The notes beneath the pieces are model-generated. The model was not told where the DNA came from, made no database searches, and saw only the letters and a program-made list of their open reading frames with translations. The position numbers and the translations under genes were made by a program. 64,000 nt of DNA, from NCBI RefSeq assembly GCF_021729145.1, contig NZ_JAJSLW010000015.1, positions 64,560 to 128,559 of the forward strand. The letters are read 5' to 3'. Below are positions 9,141-18,670 of this stretch, in pieces. Numbering within the stretch: the stretch's first letter is position 1; each line of letters opens with the position of its first letter. The stretch is from Membranihabitans maritimus. GTDB lineage: Bacteria > Bacteroidota > Bacteroidia > Chitinophagales > Saprospiraceae.

Positions 9141-11312
9141 ATGCGTGATTTAAAATGGTTATTATTTGTGTGTCTGGCAGTAGGTTTAAACACGGTTAGT
9201 GCACAAAGTTTTGTTGATGAAGAATATTTGCAACCTATTTCTATCAAGTATCCGTTGAAAGGATCTAATGAAGAAATGGAGTTGCAAAAGATTTTAATAG
9301 ATCGTGATGATAATGTTTATGCGCTTTCGGAAGAAGCTATGTATGTGATTTTAGATGGGCAATTGGTGAAAGATGACAGGTACTTACCATTACAGGGCAT
9401 GGTTCCGAAGGATTTGACGATACAAAGTGAAACGGGAAATTTGTATTATTTATTTGATGATCATTATTTGTCAAATGCCCATGCAGGTGTGCCTTATGGT
9501 GATTTTGACAGTGGAAAGTTTGAACAAATTGCTGTAAGTAGTTCCGGTAAAGTTCTCGTAACCGGAGGACATGAATTTCAATTATTTTCGGAAGAATTTG
9601 CTACTTCCGGGCGTGAGCCCGATGCAATACTCGAGGTGAAAGCACATGGTGATGACTTTTTTATACGTACGGAGTTTGGTATTTCTAAATATGAGGACGG
9701 AAGGTTTACTCCGGTCGTAAGCAAAGGTGGTATCCTTAGTTGGGAATTTGGTGAAAACCAGCTATTTGTATCCACCCATGAAGGTATATTTTCTGTTTCT
9801 ACTGATAATTGGAAAGAAACAATGGGAGCGGTCTCCAGATTGCCGGTTTTGGAAGTTACATGTATGGATTTTTCCAACGGTAAATTGTGGGCGGGCACGG
9901 AGATTGGTGCATTTTCTACTTCTGACTTTGAGAAATTCAATTATTTTCAATCAGGACGCTGGCTGCTCCAGGACGGGGTGATAGATATAGCTATTGACTC
10001 GAAAGGAAATACTTATGCTTTGACAGAGGGAGGTATTTCTGAAATCAAGTATAAATCTATGACGCTCGGAAAGAAGGCGGAATATTTCCATGACAAAGTA
10101 CGAAAACGGCATCTGCGGTTGGGATTGATAGGTGAAACCAGGTTGAGAAAAAGGGGAGATTTGACTACAGCAGAATTAATCGATACGGATAACGATGGTT
10201 TGTGGACTTGTTTTTATCTTGGAAGTGAAGTATTTAAATATGCTACAACCGGAGATCCCCAGGCAAAGAAAAATGCACTGGAATCCTTTGAGTCATTCGA
10301 GCGTCTTATATCAATCAATCAATTAGATGGATTTCCATCAAGAACTTTTGCACGTAAAGGTTTTAAGGTCTCTGACCATGAGAGGTGGAGGGATAGTCCA
10401 CAAGACGGGTGGGAATGGAAAGGTCATACCAGTAGTGATGAATTTGTAGCCTACCTGTGGGTGGCGGGTATTTTACACAGACACCTCGATTTGACGAAAG
10501 AAGAGGAAGAACGAGTAACTATTTTTATAGATGATATTATGACCCACATTATCGAAAATGACTATTATTTTGTTGATGTGGATGGAGAACCTACCCTGTG
10601 GGGAAGATGGAATCCAGAATATCTAAATATGTATCCGGAAACAGTAGTTGATAGGAAATTGGGTAGTATAACTCTTACGGCGGGATTACAATTGGCCTAT
10701 GAATTAACCGGGAAGGAAATTTATAAAGAAGAGGCCTTCCGTTTGTTCGAGGACCATGGTTATCTGGATAATATCAAGATCCCATATGATAAAATCGATT
10801 ATACACCGGATGTCATATACCAGGGGCACAATATGGGAATGGGTGGATGGAATCATTCCGATGATGAAATGTCTTTTCTTACCTATTGGGTTTTATACCA
10901 TTATGCATTTAATGAAGATTTGAAATCAATTTACAGTGATGTAATCGACGACCACTTTGAAATTGAAAAACCCGAGCGAAATTCTCTTTGGAGTTTGATT
11001 ACCTATGGAACTACCGGGAAGATTGATTTACCCTCTGTTAAATGGCATTTGAGGGAATTTCAAATGGATATGATACGCTGGAATTCGAAAAATTCACATC
11101 GTAAAGATCTTGATTTTTTAGAGCCGAATTTCAGAGAACAATCAATTAAAGAGGTTTTGTCTCCGGCTGAGCGAAAGACAATGCGATATAATGGTAATCC
11201 TTTCGATCTCGATGGGGGAAGTAATGGAAAGAGAGAATTGGCTGGAGACGAATATTTATTACCTTACTGGATGGGAAGATATTTAGATGTTATTATTCCT
11301 GAAAAGAATTAA
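9141..11312 (+). CDS. Exported two-domain protein: N-terminal beta-propeller-like, C-terminal helical toroid-like
   Basis: The 723-residue product has a signal peptide ending near VSAQ. Residues about 45-310 contain repeats such as DRDDNVYALSEEAMYVI, GKLWAGTEIGAFSTSDF and DSKGNTYALTEGGISEI, which look like blades of a two-component-regulator-type propeller. The second half is rich in Trp, His and acidic residues (DTDNDGLWTCFYLGSEVFKYATTGD, GWEWKGHTSSDEFVAYLWVAG, GHNMGMGGWNHSDDEMSF). This resembles an alpha/alpha-toroid seen in several glycoside hydrolases and polysaccharide lyases. It starts 14 bases after the preceding GH-like gene. No catalytic function can be assigned from the sequence alone. 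Confidence 0.6.
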   Translation: MRDLKWLLFVCLAVGLNTVSAQSFVDEEYLQPISIKYPLKGSNEEMELQKILIDRDDNVYALSEEAMYVILDGQLVKDDRYLPLQGMVPKDLTIQSETGNLYYLFDDHYLSNAHAGVPYGDFDSGKFEQIAVSSSGKVLVTGGHEFQLFSEEFATSGREPDAILEVKAHGDDFFIRTEFGISKYEDGRFTPVVSKGGILSWEFGENQLFVSTHEGIFSVSTDNWKETMGAVSRLPVLEVTCMDFSNGKLWAGTEIGAFSTSDFEKFNYFQSGRWLLQDGVIDIAIDSKGNTYALTEGGISEIKYKSMTLGKKAEYFHDKVRKRHLRLGLIGETRLRKRGDLTTAELIDTDNDGLWTCFYLGSEVFKYATTGDPQAKKNALESFESFERLISINQLDGFPSRTFARKGFKVSDHERWRDSPQDGWEWKGHTSSDEFVAYLWVAGILHRHLDLTKEEEERVTIFIDDIMTHIIENDYYFVDVDGEPTLWGRWNPEYLNMYPETVVDRKLGSITLTAGLQLAYELTGKEIYKEEAFRLFEDHGYLDNIKIPYDKIDYTPDVIYQGHNMGMGGWNHSDDEMSFLTYWVLYHYAFNEDLKSIYSDVIDDHFEIEKPERNSLWSLITYGTTGKIDLPSVKWHLREFQMDMIRWNSKNSHRKDLDFLEPNFREQSIKEVLSPAERKTMRYNGNPFDLDGGSNGKRELAGDEYLLPYWMGRYLDVIIPEKN

Positions 11313-11323
11313 ACCAATACATT

Positions 11324-12421
11324 ATGTCACAAACTTCAAAAAGGCTGATATCCCTCGATTTTTTTAGAGGATTAACTATTGCGGGAATGATAATAGTTAA
11401 TACTCCAGGATCCTGGGATTTTGTTTATCATCCATTACATCATGCAGAGTGGAATGGAATAACGCCTACTGATTTTGTATTTCCGTTTTTTGTATTTATT
11501 GTAGGTGTTTCAATTGTGCTGGCCTATACCAAACAATTGTCAAAAGGAAGGGAGCCGAAGGAAATGGTCCCTAAAATTTTCAAGCGGTCCATTATCATAT
11601 TCGCATTAGGTGTATTTTTAAATTTATTCCCCGAATTTGATTTTGCTAATGTTCGTATCCCCGGTGTGTTGCAGCGGATATCAATTGTATTTTTAGTTTG
11701 TGCCCTATTATTCCTTTTTACATCGAAGCGAACCCATTGGATTGTGGGAATAGTTTCTCTTATATTTTATTGGTTGGTAATGGTATTGATACCTCATCCG
11801 GATTATGGAGAGGTATTGCTCGAACCGGGCAAGAACATAGCTGCATGGATCGACAGTAAACTTGTTCCCGGAAGTATGTACCAGGGTACCTGGGATCCGG
11901 AAGGCATCTTAAGTACTATTCCTGCGATAGTAAGTGGTATAACCGGTATGTTGGCCGGACACCTTATTGTAAGTGACCGTACAGATGATCGAAAGGTGAT
12001 ATGGCTAATGACAGGTGGTTTTGTGGCATTTACCCTTGGCTCAATATGGAATTGGTTTTTTCCTATTAACAAGAATTTGTGGACAAGTTCCTATGTTTTA
12101 TATACATCAGGATTGGCTTCATTAGCCCTGGGTATATCCTACTTCTGGATCGATACACTTAATCAAAAAAAAGGGACTTTCCCTGGCGTTGTTTTTGGTT
12201 CAAATGCTATTACTGCATATGTTATTTCAGGAGTGCTTCCGATTTTAACACATTCAACAATGTTTGGGGAAGAAAGCATACGTTCATTGTTTATGAGTGG
12301 AGGAACAGGGTTGGGCTTAGGCCCGTATTTTGTATCTTTCCTATGGGCATTATTGTTTTGTTTTCTTTGTTATATCCCCGTTTATTATTTGTATAAAAAT
12401 AAGATATTCATAAAGGTGTAA
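11324..12421 (+). CDS. HGSNAT-like transmembrane acetyltransferase (DUF5009/YeiB-like)
   Basis: The 365-residue protein has about ten hydrophobic segments and no signal peptide. It matches the bacterial relatives of heparan-alpha-glucosaminide N-acetyltransferase, which move acetyl groups from cytoplasmic acetyl-CoA across the membrane to an amino sugar. Diagnostic features are the N-terminal RLISLDFFRGLTIAGMIIVN, the HHAEWNG motif at residues 39-45 (in human HGSNAT the corresponding histidine carries the acetyl group), and TDFVFPFFVFIVGVSI. It begins 11 bases after the toroid protein. Its presence suggests that the locus handles free-amine sugars in the periplasm, perhaps re-acetylating GlcN-type residues. 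That role is inference. Confidence 0.82.
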   Translation: MSQTSKRLISLDFFRGLTIAGMIIVNTPGSWDFVYHPLHHAEWNGITPTDFVFPFFVFIVGVSIVLAYTKQLSKGREPKEMVPKIFKRSIIIFALGVFLNLFPEFDFANVRIPGVLQRISIVFLVCALLFLFTSKRTHWIVGIVSLIFYWLVMVLIPHPDYGEVLLEPGKNIAAWIDSKLVPGSMYQGTWDPEGILSTIPAIVSGITGMLAGHLIVSDRTDDRKVIWLMTGGFVAFTLGSIWNWFFPINKNLWTSSYVLYTSGLASLALGISYFWIDTLNQKKGTFPGVVFGSNAITAYVISGVLPILTHSTMFGEESIRSLFMSGGTGLGLGPYFVSFLWALLFCFLCYIPVYYLYKNKIFIKV

Positions 12422-12463
12422 AAATTGTAAGTTTACATACTTTTATCACCAAAAAATTGTAAA

Positions 12464-14110
12464 ATGAAATCGCTGTTGTTATTTAAAGTAATACTATTTA
12501 GTCTTTGTTCCTTTTTATGTTTCAATTCATCGAATGCCCAACAAACGGATAGCCGTGCTGAAAAGCCAAAATTAATTGTCGGAGTAGTTGTTGATCAAAT
12601 GAGGTGGGATTTTTTATACCGTTATCAGGACCGTTATACTGAAGGTGGATTCAAAAGAATGTTGCGAGAAGGATTTACCTGTGAAAACACTCATATTGAT
12701 TATGCACCCACTGTGACGGCGTGTGGCCATACTTGTGTATATACGGGAAGTGTTCCATCTGTGCATGGAATAGCCGGTAATAATTGGTATGATAAAGCTT
12801 TGGGAAGAGATGTATATTGCGCAGAAGATACGGTAGCCCAAACTTTGGGTGTACCACATTCGGGTTATTCAAGATCCCCGGTTAACTTATTAACGACTAC
12901 CATTGGCGATGAACTAAAGTTAGCCAATAATTTTAGAAGTAAAGTTGTAGGTGTTTCATTTAAAGACCGTGGTGCTATTTTCCCTTCCGGTCACTTATCG
13001 GATGGAGCTTATTGGTTCGATAATGAATCGGGAAATTTTGTATCCAGTACATATTATTTCGATGATCTACCGGAATGGGTTAAAGAATTTAATGCGCAAA
13101 AGTTACCGGAAAAATACCTTAGTCAAACATGGGAGACATTATACCCTATTGATACTTATAAACAAAGTACTGAAGATAACAAAGATTATGAGAACCGTTT
13201 AGGTGGTAAGGAAACTCCGACTTTTCCCTATGATCTGGAGACTTTAAAAGGGGATGAGTATGGTTTATTGAAAAATACACCTTTTGGAAATACTATAACA
13301 TTTGACATAGCCAGGGCTGCAATAGAAGCTGAAAATCTTGGAGGCGGTGAATTTACAGATATGCTGACTATAAGTTTTTCTACTCCCGATGGTTTGGGTC
13401 ATACAGTAGGCCCTAATGCTATTGAAATAGAAGATACATATTTAAGGATGGATAAAGAATTTGAAGCTTTTTTTGAATACTTGGATGAAAAGTATGGTAG
13501 GGACGGGTATCTATTTTTTATAACGGCTGATCACGGAGTTTCTCAATCGCCAGGATTTTTGAAAGAAAAAGGACTGCCTACTGGCGTATACGGAAGTGAG
13601 GTTGTAGAACAGATAAATGAGAAGGTATCCGAAAAATACAATATTGAAAAAGTAATCGAAAGTTCAGCAAATTACCATTTGTACCTTAATTGGAAAAATG
13701 TTTATAATTCTGATGTCGATATTGATGAACTCTACGAATTTATTTGTCACTTGGTACGGCAACATCCCGGAATCGCAGATGCTGTACCCATGAAGGATTT
13801 GGGTGAGGCAGCATTGCCGAGACCTGTCCGGGAGAAATTTGTCAACGGTTATAATGCAAAGCGGAGTGGTGATATTGCCATATTGTTTCAACCCAACTGG
13901 AAAGGAGGCAGATGGAGTGGGGCTACTCATGGCTTGTGGCATCCTTATGATTCTCATATTCCGTTGGTTTGGATGGGGTGGAATATCAAGCAGGGGCATA
14001 CTAATAGACAAATAGGTATGACTGATATAAGTCCTACATTGGCTGCTATGTTGAAAATTCAAATGCCAAGTGGAAGCATTGGTCACCCCATTCTTGAAAT
14101 TACCGATTGA
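12464..14110 (+). CDS. PafA-like periplasmic alkaline phosphatase
   Basis: This is a type I phosphodiesterase/alkaline phosphatase superfamily enzyme with a signal peptide (cleavage near SSNAQ). Visible active-site residues parallel the PafA phosphatase of flavobacteria: Asp44 in VVVDQMRWDF, the Thr85 nucleophile in TVTACGHT, Asn106 in AGNNWYD, Lys167 and Arg169 in SFKDRGAIFPSGH, metal ligands in STPDGLGHTVGPN and ITADHG, and a late His in ATHGLWHP. The Lys-x-Arg pair plus Asn is characteristic of phosphomonoesterases rather than diesterases. Its 548 residues are normal for PafA. In this locus it could release phosphate from sugar phosphates. Whether it also answers phosphate starvation is not visible. 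Confidence 0.88.
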   Translation: MKSLLLFKVILFSLCSFLCFNSSNAQQTDSRAEKPKLIVGVVVDQMRWDFLYRYQDRYTEGGFKRMLREGFTCENTHIDYAPTVTACGHTCVYTGSVPSVHGIAGNNWYDKALGRDVYCAEDTVAQTLGVPHSGYSRSPVNLLTTTIGDELKLANNFRSKVVGVSFKDRGAIFPSGHLSDGAYWFDNESGNFVSSTYYFDDLPEWVKEFNAQKLPEKYLSQTWETLYPIDTYKQSTEDNKDYENRLGGKETPTFPYDLETLKGDEYGLLKNTPFGNTITFDIARAAIEAENLGGGEFTDMLTISFSTPDGLGHTVGPNAIEIEDTYLRMDKEFEAFFEYLDEKYGRDGYLFFITADHGVSQSPGFLKEKGLPTGVYGSEVVEQINEKVSEKYNIEKVIESSANYHLYLNWKNVYNSDVDIDELYEFICHLVRQHPGIADAVPMKDLGEAALPRPVREKFVNGYNAKRSGDIAILFQPNWKGGRWSGATHGLWHPYDSHIPLVWMGWNIKQGHTNRQIGMTDISPTLAAMLKIQMPSGSIGHPILEITD

Positions 14111-14313
14111 CCAATATTTTAGTTGGGGTTTTAATGAGGGGTTCCATGAAATCTATTGCGGTGTATTGCCTGGAATAATGGTAATACAAAACTTTCTGTA
14201 TTTGATATTTTCGCTCCAATGCATAGTCAATATACTATTAGTAATGGTGAGAATTTGCAAATGCATAAATGATAAATTTTTAGATTTTTACTTCAGGTAA
14301 TTTTGAATTAGCA

Positions 14314-16332
14314 ATGGATTTTAAAATAAACAGTGGATTAGGTTGTTTACTATGTATTGGATTGATATTTGGATGTGCCGAACCGGAAGATCCCGATATA
14401 GAACCGGCAGTCCAGGAGGCGCCGGATCTCGTCAGGGTAATGTATAATAATCCGGACATTACTACAGATTTAGGTGTAGGATTATGGGCATGGCCATTAC
14501 CTATGGATTATGATGATGATGGGGATTATGACATGGTTGTTTCCTGTCCGGATGCGCCATTCAACGGTATTTATTTTTTTGAGAATACTACGGGTGATGT
14601 AGATATGCCGGTGTTTGAAAAACCGGTAAAGATTCACGAGGAAGGGGATAAAAACATCGATGTTTCTTTCATAGATGGACAACCCAGGATTTTAATCCCC
14701 GGAAAGGAAGTGTTGGGATTTAAGCAAGGTGAATTAAAAATGGTGGATTTGTTTCCCAAGGAAGAAATCCACAAAGAATTAAAAAAGGATCGTCCCAGAT
14801 TTGATCAATGGAAGTATGTAGATTATGAAAATGATGGGGATTACGATATAATCGTTGGGGTTGATGACTGGGGGGATTATGGTTGGGATAATGCTTTTGA
14901 TGATGAAGGCCATTGGACAAATGGTCCTTTGCACGGTTATGTGTACCTCTTGGAAAATAAAAATGGTGAATTTACGAATGCCGGTAGGATTCAGGCCGGG
15001 GGAAAAGATATAGACGTCTACGGGGCCCCTGCACCAAATTTTGCGGATTTTGACGGGGATGGAGACCTGGATATAATATGTGGTGAATTCCTGGATCGAA
15101 TGACCTGGTTTGAGAATACGGGGTCACGGGAGAAGCCAGTTTATGCGGAAGGGCGATTTCTTGAAAATGCAAATGGGGTGATACGTATGGATCTTGAGAT
15201 GATCGTTCCTGTAGCCATTGATTGGAATAAGGATGGATTTACAGATCTTATAGTGGGAGAAGAAGATGGACGTGTTTCTTTCCTGAAGAACACCGGTGCC
15301 GTTGAAAATAATATGCCTGTTTTTGCTGATCCCGAGTTTTTTCAGCAAAAACCGGGTTATTTAAAATTTGGAGCCCTTGTAACTCCTTTTAGTGTCGATT
15401 GGGATGGTGATGGGGACGAAGATATTATCGCCGGGAATACAGCTGGTTACATAGGTTTTATAGAAAATCTAAGTGGTGGAATTTCTCCTAAGTGGGCAAA
15501 GCCAGAGTATTTAAAAGCAGACGATGAAGTGATCAGGATAATGGCAGGTGAAAATGGATCCATCCAGGGGCCTTGTGAGGCAAAATGGGGGTATACAACA
15601 TTATCTGTAGCCGACTGGAACGGAGATGGATTATTAGATGTTTTGGTCAATTCCATTTGGGGAGAAATTTTGTGGTATGAGAATATTGGGACCAAAACGG
15701 CCCCCAGATTAACAATTGCAAAGCCCATCCAGGTGGATTGGAAGGGTGGTCAAACTCCCAAACCCGATTGGTTTTGGTGGGATCCGGAGCCTGGAACCCT
15801 GGCTACACAATGGAGAACAACACCCTATGCAATAGATTGGAATGAAGATGGGCTTATGGATTTGGTTATGATGGACCATGAAGGGTATTTATGCCTTTTT
15901 GAACGAAAGGAGATGAATGGTGATTTAATATTGGAACCAGGTAGCCGAATTTTTTATGATGATAAATACAGCGCATATAACCAAAAGAATGAAGTCATGG
16001 ATAGTACGGCAGGTGCGCTGCAATTCAATCGCCGTTTACACGGGGGAAGTGGTCGTCGGAAGTTTGCCATTACTGATTGGAATGGAGATGGAAGAAAAGA
16101 TTTAATCGTAAATAGCTTCCTCAATGTGGATTTAATGCTCAATACTGGACAAAATGATGGTAGTATTATCATATCGAACCAGGGCAAAATGGCAGAAAGG
16201 GACCTCGTGGGTCATACTACGAGTCCTACTGTAGTTGATTGGGATAATAATGGAATCCCGGATTTACTCATAGGAGCAGAAGACGGATTGTTCTATTACA
16301 TGGAGAATAAAGATTATAAAAAACCTCAATAA
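14314..16332 (+). CDS. FG-GAP/VCBS-repeat lipoprotein
   Basis: The 672-residue lipoprotein (lipobox IFGCA) contains at least six calcium-binding-like loops of the type DYDDDGDYDMVV, DYENDGDYDIIVG, DFDGDGDLDIICG, DWNKDGFTDLIVG, DWDGDGDEDIIAG, DWNGDGLLDVLV and DWNEDGLMDLVM. Such repeats form a seven-bladed propeller in integrin-like and carbohydrate-binding proteins. A surface glycan-binding or scaffold role in the locus is plausible but not shown. The 203-bp gap before it is the largest in this operon. I found no clear promoter there, so it may still be co-transcribed. Confidence 0.8.
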   Translation: MDFKINSGLGCLLCIGLIFGCAEPEDPDIEPAVQEAPDLVRVMYNNPDITTDLGVGLWAWPLPMDYDDDGDYDMVVSCPDAPFNGIYFFENTTGDVDMPVFEKPVKIHEEGDKNIDVSFIDGQPRILIPGKEVLGFKQGELKMVDLFPKEEIHKELKKDRPRFDQWKYVDYENDGDYDIIVGVDDWGDYGWDNAFDDEGHWTNGPLHGYVYLLENKNGEFTNAGRIQAGGKDIDVYGAPAPNFADFDGDGDLDIICGEFLDRMTWFENTGSREKPVYAEGRFLENANGVIRMDLEMIVPVAIDWNKDGFTDLIVGEEDGRVSFLKNTGAVENNMPVFADPEFFQQKPGYLKFGALVTPFSVDWDGDGDEDIIAGNTAGYIGFIENLSGGISPKWAKPEYLKADDEVIRIMAGENGSIQGPCEAKWGYTTLSVADWNGDGLLDVLVNSIWGEILWYENIGTKTAPRLTIAKPIQVDWKGGQTPKPDWFWWDPEPGTLATQWRTTPYAIDWNEDGLMDLVMMDHEGYLCLFERKEMNGDLILEPGSRIFYDDKYSAYNQKNEVMDSTAGALQFNRRLHGGSGRRKFAITDWNGDGRKDLIVNSFLNVDLMLNTGQNDGSIIISNQGKMAERDLVGHTTSPTVVDWDNNGIPDLLIGAEDGLFYYMENKDYKKPQ

Positions 16333-16345
16333 ATAATATTTTACA

Positions 16346-17437
16346 ATGACATTACAAAAGAGTAATATCAATAGAATTTTAGAAGTAAAAACTGTTTTTT
16401 TGCTTTTTCTCTTTACAATTATATCGATGACGAAGGTTCAAGCCCAGGAGACATATGCTGAGAAACTCGGATATCCCAAGGGTGCCAGGATAATAATTCT
16501 TCATGTGGATGATGCCGGTATGTCCTGGGATTCAAATAAAGGAACGCGAGATGCCATCGACAGAGGTATGGCTAATTCTTTTAGTGTAATGATGCCTTGT
16601 CCCTGGGTCCCGGCCATTGTAAGGTATATCAAACAAACTCCTACTTCTGACGCGGGACTACACCTGACCCTGACATCGGAATGGCATGATTATCGATGGG
16701 GACCTTTGATGGGGAAACCTGCTGTGCCCGGGTTAGTAGATCCGGAAGGTTGCCTTTGGCGTTCCGTCGATCAGGTCGTAAAAAATGCCAGTCCTGATGA
16801 AGTGGAAGCAGAAATTCGAGCGCAAATAGACCGGGCATTGACCATGGGATTCGAACCTACTCATCTGGATTCACATATGGGGACATTATTTGCGGATCCT
16901 GATTTTTTACAGAGATATATCAAAGTTGGTGCCGAGTATGAAATTCCGGTGATGTTTCCCGGTGGCCATAATACGGTTTTGCGGGAAGAATACCGAATGG
17001 AAGTTATGCATGAGTTGAAAAAAAGTGGAAAATGGAAGGATGGCATGGATGTTCCTGTTCCGGAAATTTTGGATCAGGCACCTGGAGTAGGTCAGAAAGT
17101 CTGGTCAATGGGGCTACCTGTATTGGATGACCTACACAATATAAGTTACGGTTGGGGTTTTCCTTCTGAACTCGAGCCAACTGACGAAAATATTCAGAAA
17201 TTTTATACGGGAAAATATTTGGAATCCTTTAAAATGCTACAGCCTGGATTGACTCTTGTTCTTATGCATTGTACCCACCCGTCTGAAATATTCGATAGTA
17301 TATCTTCTTCAGGGGTACGAAGAAAGGGTGATCTATTGGCAATGATGGATCCTAAGTTGAAGAATTATATTGAAAAAGAGGGAATTATCCTCACTACCTG
17401 GAAGGAAGTTATGGAAAGAAGGAAAGCAATTAAATAA
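16346..17437 (+). CDS. ChbG/YdjC-family carbohydrate deacetylase, exported
   Basis: The 363-residue protein carries a signal peptide (cleavage near KVQAQ) and then the YdjC/ChbG barrel. Metal ligands of the family are visible: Asp55-Asp56 in ILHVDDAGMS, His106 in GLHLTLTSEW, and His173 with Asp175 and His177 in THLDSHMG. Characterised members remove acetyl groups from N-acetylated sugars such as chitobiose. Bacteroidota homologs in polysaccharide loci are often exported, as here. It starts 13 bases after the FG-GAP gene. Together with the HGSNAT-like gene it points to N-acyl chemistry on an amino sugar, which is inference. Confidence 0.82.
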   Translation: MTLQKSNINRILEVKTVFLLFLFTIISMTKVQAQETYAEKLGYPKGARIIILHVDDAGMSWDSNKGTRDAIDRGMANSFSVMMPCPWVPAIVRYIKQTPTSDAGLHLTLTSEWHDYRWGPLMGKPAVPGLVDPEGCLWRSVDQVVKNASPDEVEAEIRAQIDRALTMGFEPTHLDSHMGTLFADPDFLQRYIKVGAEYEIPVMFPGGHNTVLREEYRMEVMHELKKSGKWKDGMDVPVPEILDQAPGVGQKVWSMGLPVLDDLHNISYGWGFPSELEPTDENIQKFYTGKYLESFKMLQPGLTLVLMHCTHPSEIFDSISSSGVRRKGDLLAMMDPKLKNYIEKEGIILTTWKEVMERRKAIK

Positions 17438-17524
17438 CGAGTAACGAATTATTCCCATCTTCAATATTTGCCTCAATTAACTATAAAATAATCATACTAC
17501 AACTATAGAATAAAATAAAAAATT

Positions 17525-18670
17525 ATGGAAAGCAAACAAACAAATCAGGTATATCAGTTGTACGCAATTGTATTATTGCCACTACTTCTGTTCCTCACAT
17601 CAATTTCAATCTCTTGTAATCGTAGTGAATCTGAATCTGAATCGGGAACAACACCCGGAACAGAGGAATTAGATGGACCCACCAGGGACTTTGTATTTAA
17701 TGAAGGAAATAAAGATTTTGCTCAATGCCACGCTTCCACCGTAGCACAATTAAATAATGGAAGTTATATAGTCGCCTGGTTTGGGGGAAGCCATGAAAAA
17801 CACGATGATGTAGGAATATGGATATCAAAGGGTGAGCCGGGCAATTGGAGTGATCCGATTGAACTTGAAAAATTGAGAGAGGATCCGCATTGGAATCCTG
17901 TTTTATTTACTGCGCCGGACGGAAAAGTTATTTTGTATTTCAAGGTAGGTAAAGAAATACCTACATGGGAGACCTGGTATACCGTTTCCGATGATAATGG
18001 AACTACCTGGTCAGAAGCTAAGGAACTTGTTCCCGGAGATCGGGGAGGAAGAGGTCCTGTGAAAAATAAACCCATTATTCTTTCTAATGGGGATTGGTTG
18101 GCTCCGGCTTCCCATGAAGAAGGACAATGGGATTCTTTTGTGGACATAAGTAAGGATGGTGGTAAAACATGGAAAGCCAGTGAATATATTCCGATGGACC
18201 GTAAGAAATACGAGGGAAAAGGATCTATCCAACCAACATTGTGGGAGTCTGAACCCGGTCACGTTCATATGTTAGTCCGGACTTCAGAAGGCTTTATTGG
18301 AAGAAGTGATTCCGATGATTATGGAGTTACCTGGTCTGAATTATATGAGACATCTCTTCCTAATCCCAATAGCGGAATTGATTTAGTGAAATTGGAAGAT
18401 GGTGCCCTGGTCCTGGCTTATAATCCCGATGACAAAAATTGGGGAGACCGTGCTCCTTTGACCCTTGCAGTATCAGAAGATAATGGAAAAACATGGCCGT
18501 ATAAACACGATATAGAAACAGGTGTGCCTGATGATGAATTTTCATATCCTTCTATTATCTCTGCCGGTCGCGACAAGGTTGCTGCTGTCTACACTTGGCA
18601 ACGTGAAAAAGTAGCTTTCTGGGAAGGTACTGTTGATCAAATCAAAAACCTTTCTAAAGAGAATCAATAA
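17525..18670 (+). CDS. Sialidase-fold (BNR repeat) lipoprotein
   Basis: This is a lipoprotein (lipobox SISCN) of 381 residues with four Asp-box motifs, each following S-x-D-x-G-x-T-W: SDDNGTTW, SKDGGKTW, SDDYGVTW and SEDNGKTW. The six-bladed sialidase fold is therefore secure. The region QCHASTVAQLNNGSYIVAWFGG is typical of a sialidase-like family in Bacteroidota whose members are not all sialidases. I could not identify a full arginine triad by eye, so the activity (exo-sialidase or another hydrolase or lyase) remains open. Its stop codon overlaps the next start in TAATG, which couples the two genes. Confidence 0.78.
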   Translation: MESKQTNQVYQLYAIVLLPLLLFLTSISISCNRSESESESGTTPGTEELDGPTRDFVFNEGNKDFAQCHASTVAQLNNGSYIVAWFGGSHEKHDDVGIWISKGEPGNWSDPIELEKLREDPHWNPVLFTAPDGKVILYFKVGKEIPTWETWYTVSDDNGTTWSEAKELVPGDRGGRGPVKNKPIILSNGDWLAPASHEEGQWDSFVDISKDGGKTWKASEYIPMDRKKYEGKGSIQPTLWESEPGHVHMLVRTSEGFIGRSDSDDYGVTWSELYETSLPNPNSGIDLVKLEDGALVLAYNPDDKNWGDRAPLTLAVSEDNGKTWPYKHDIETGVPDDEFSYPSIISAGRDKVAAVYTWQREKVAFWEGTVDQIKNLSKENQ

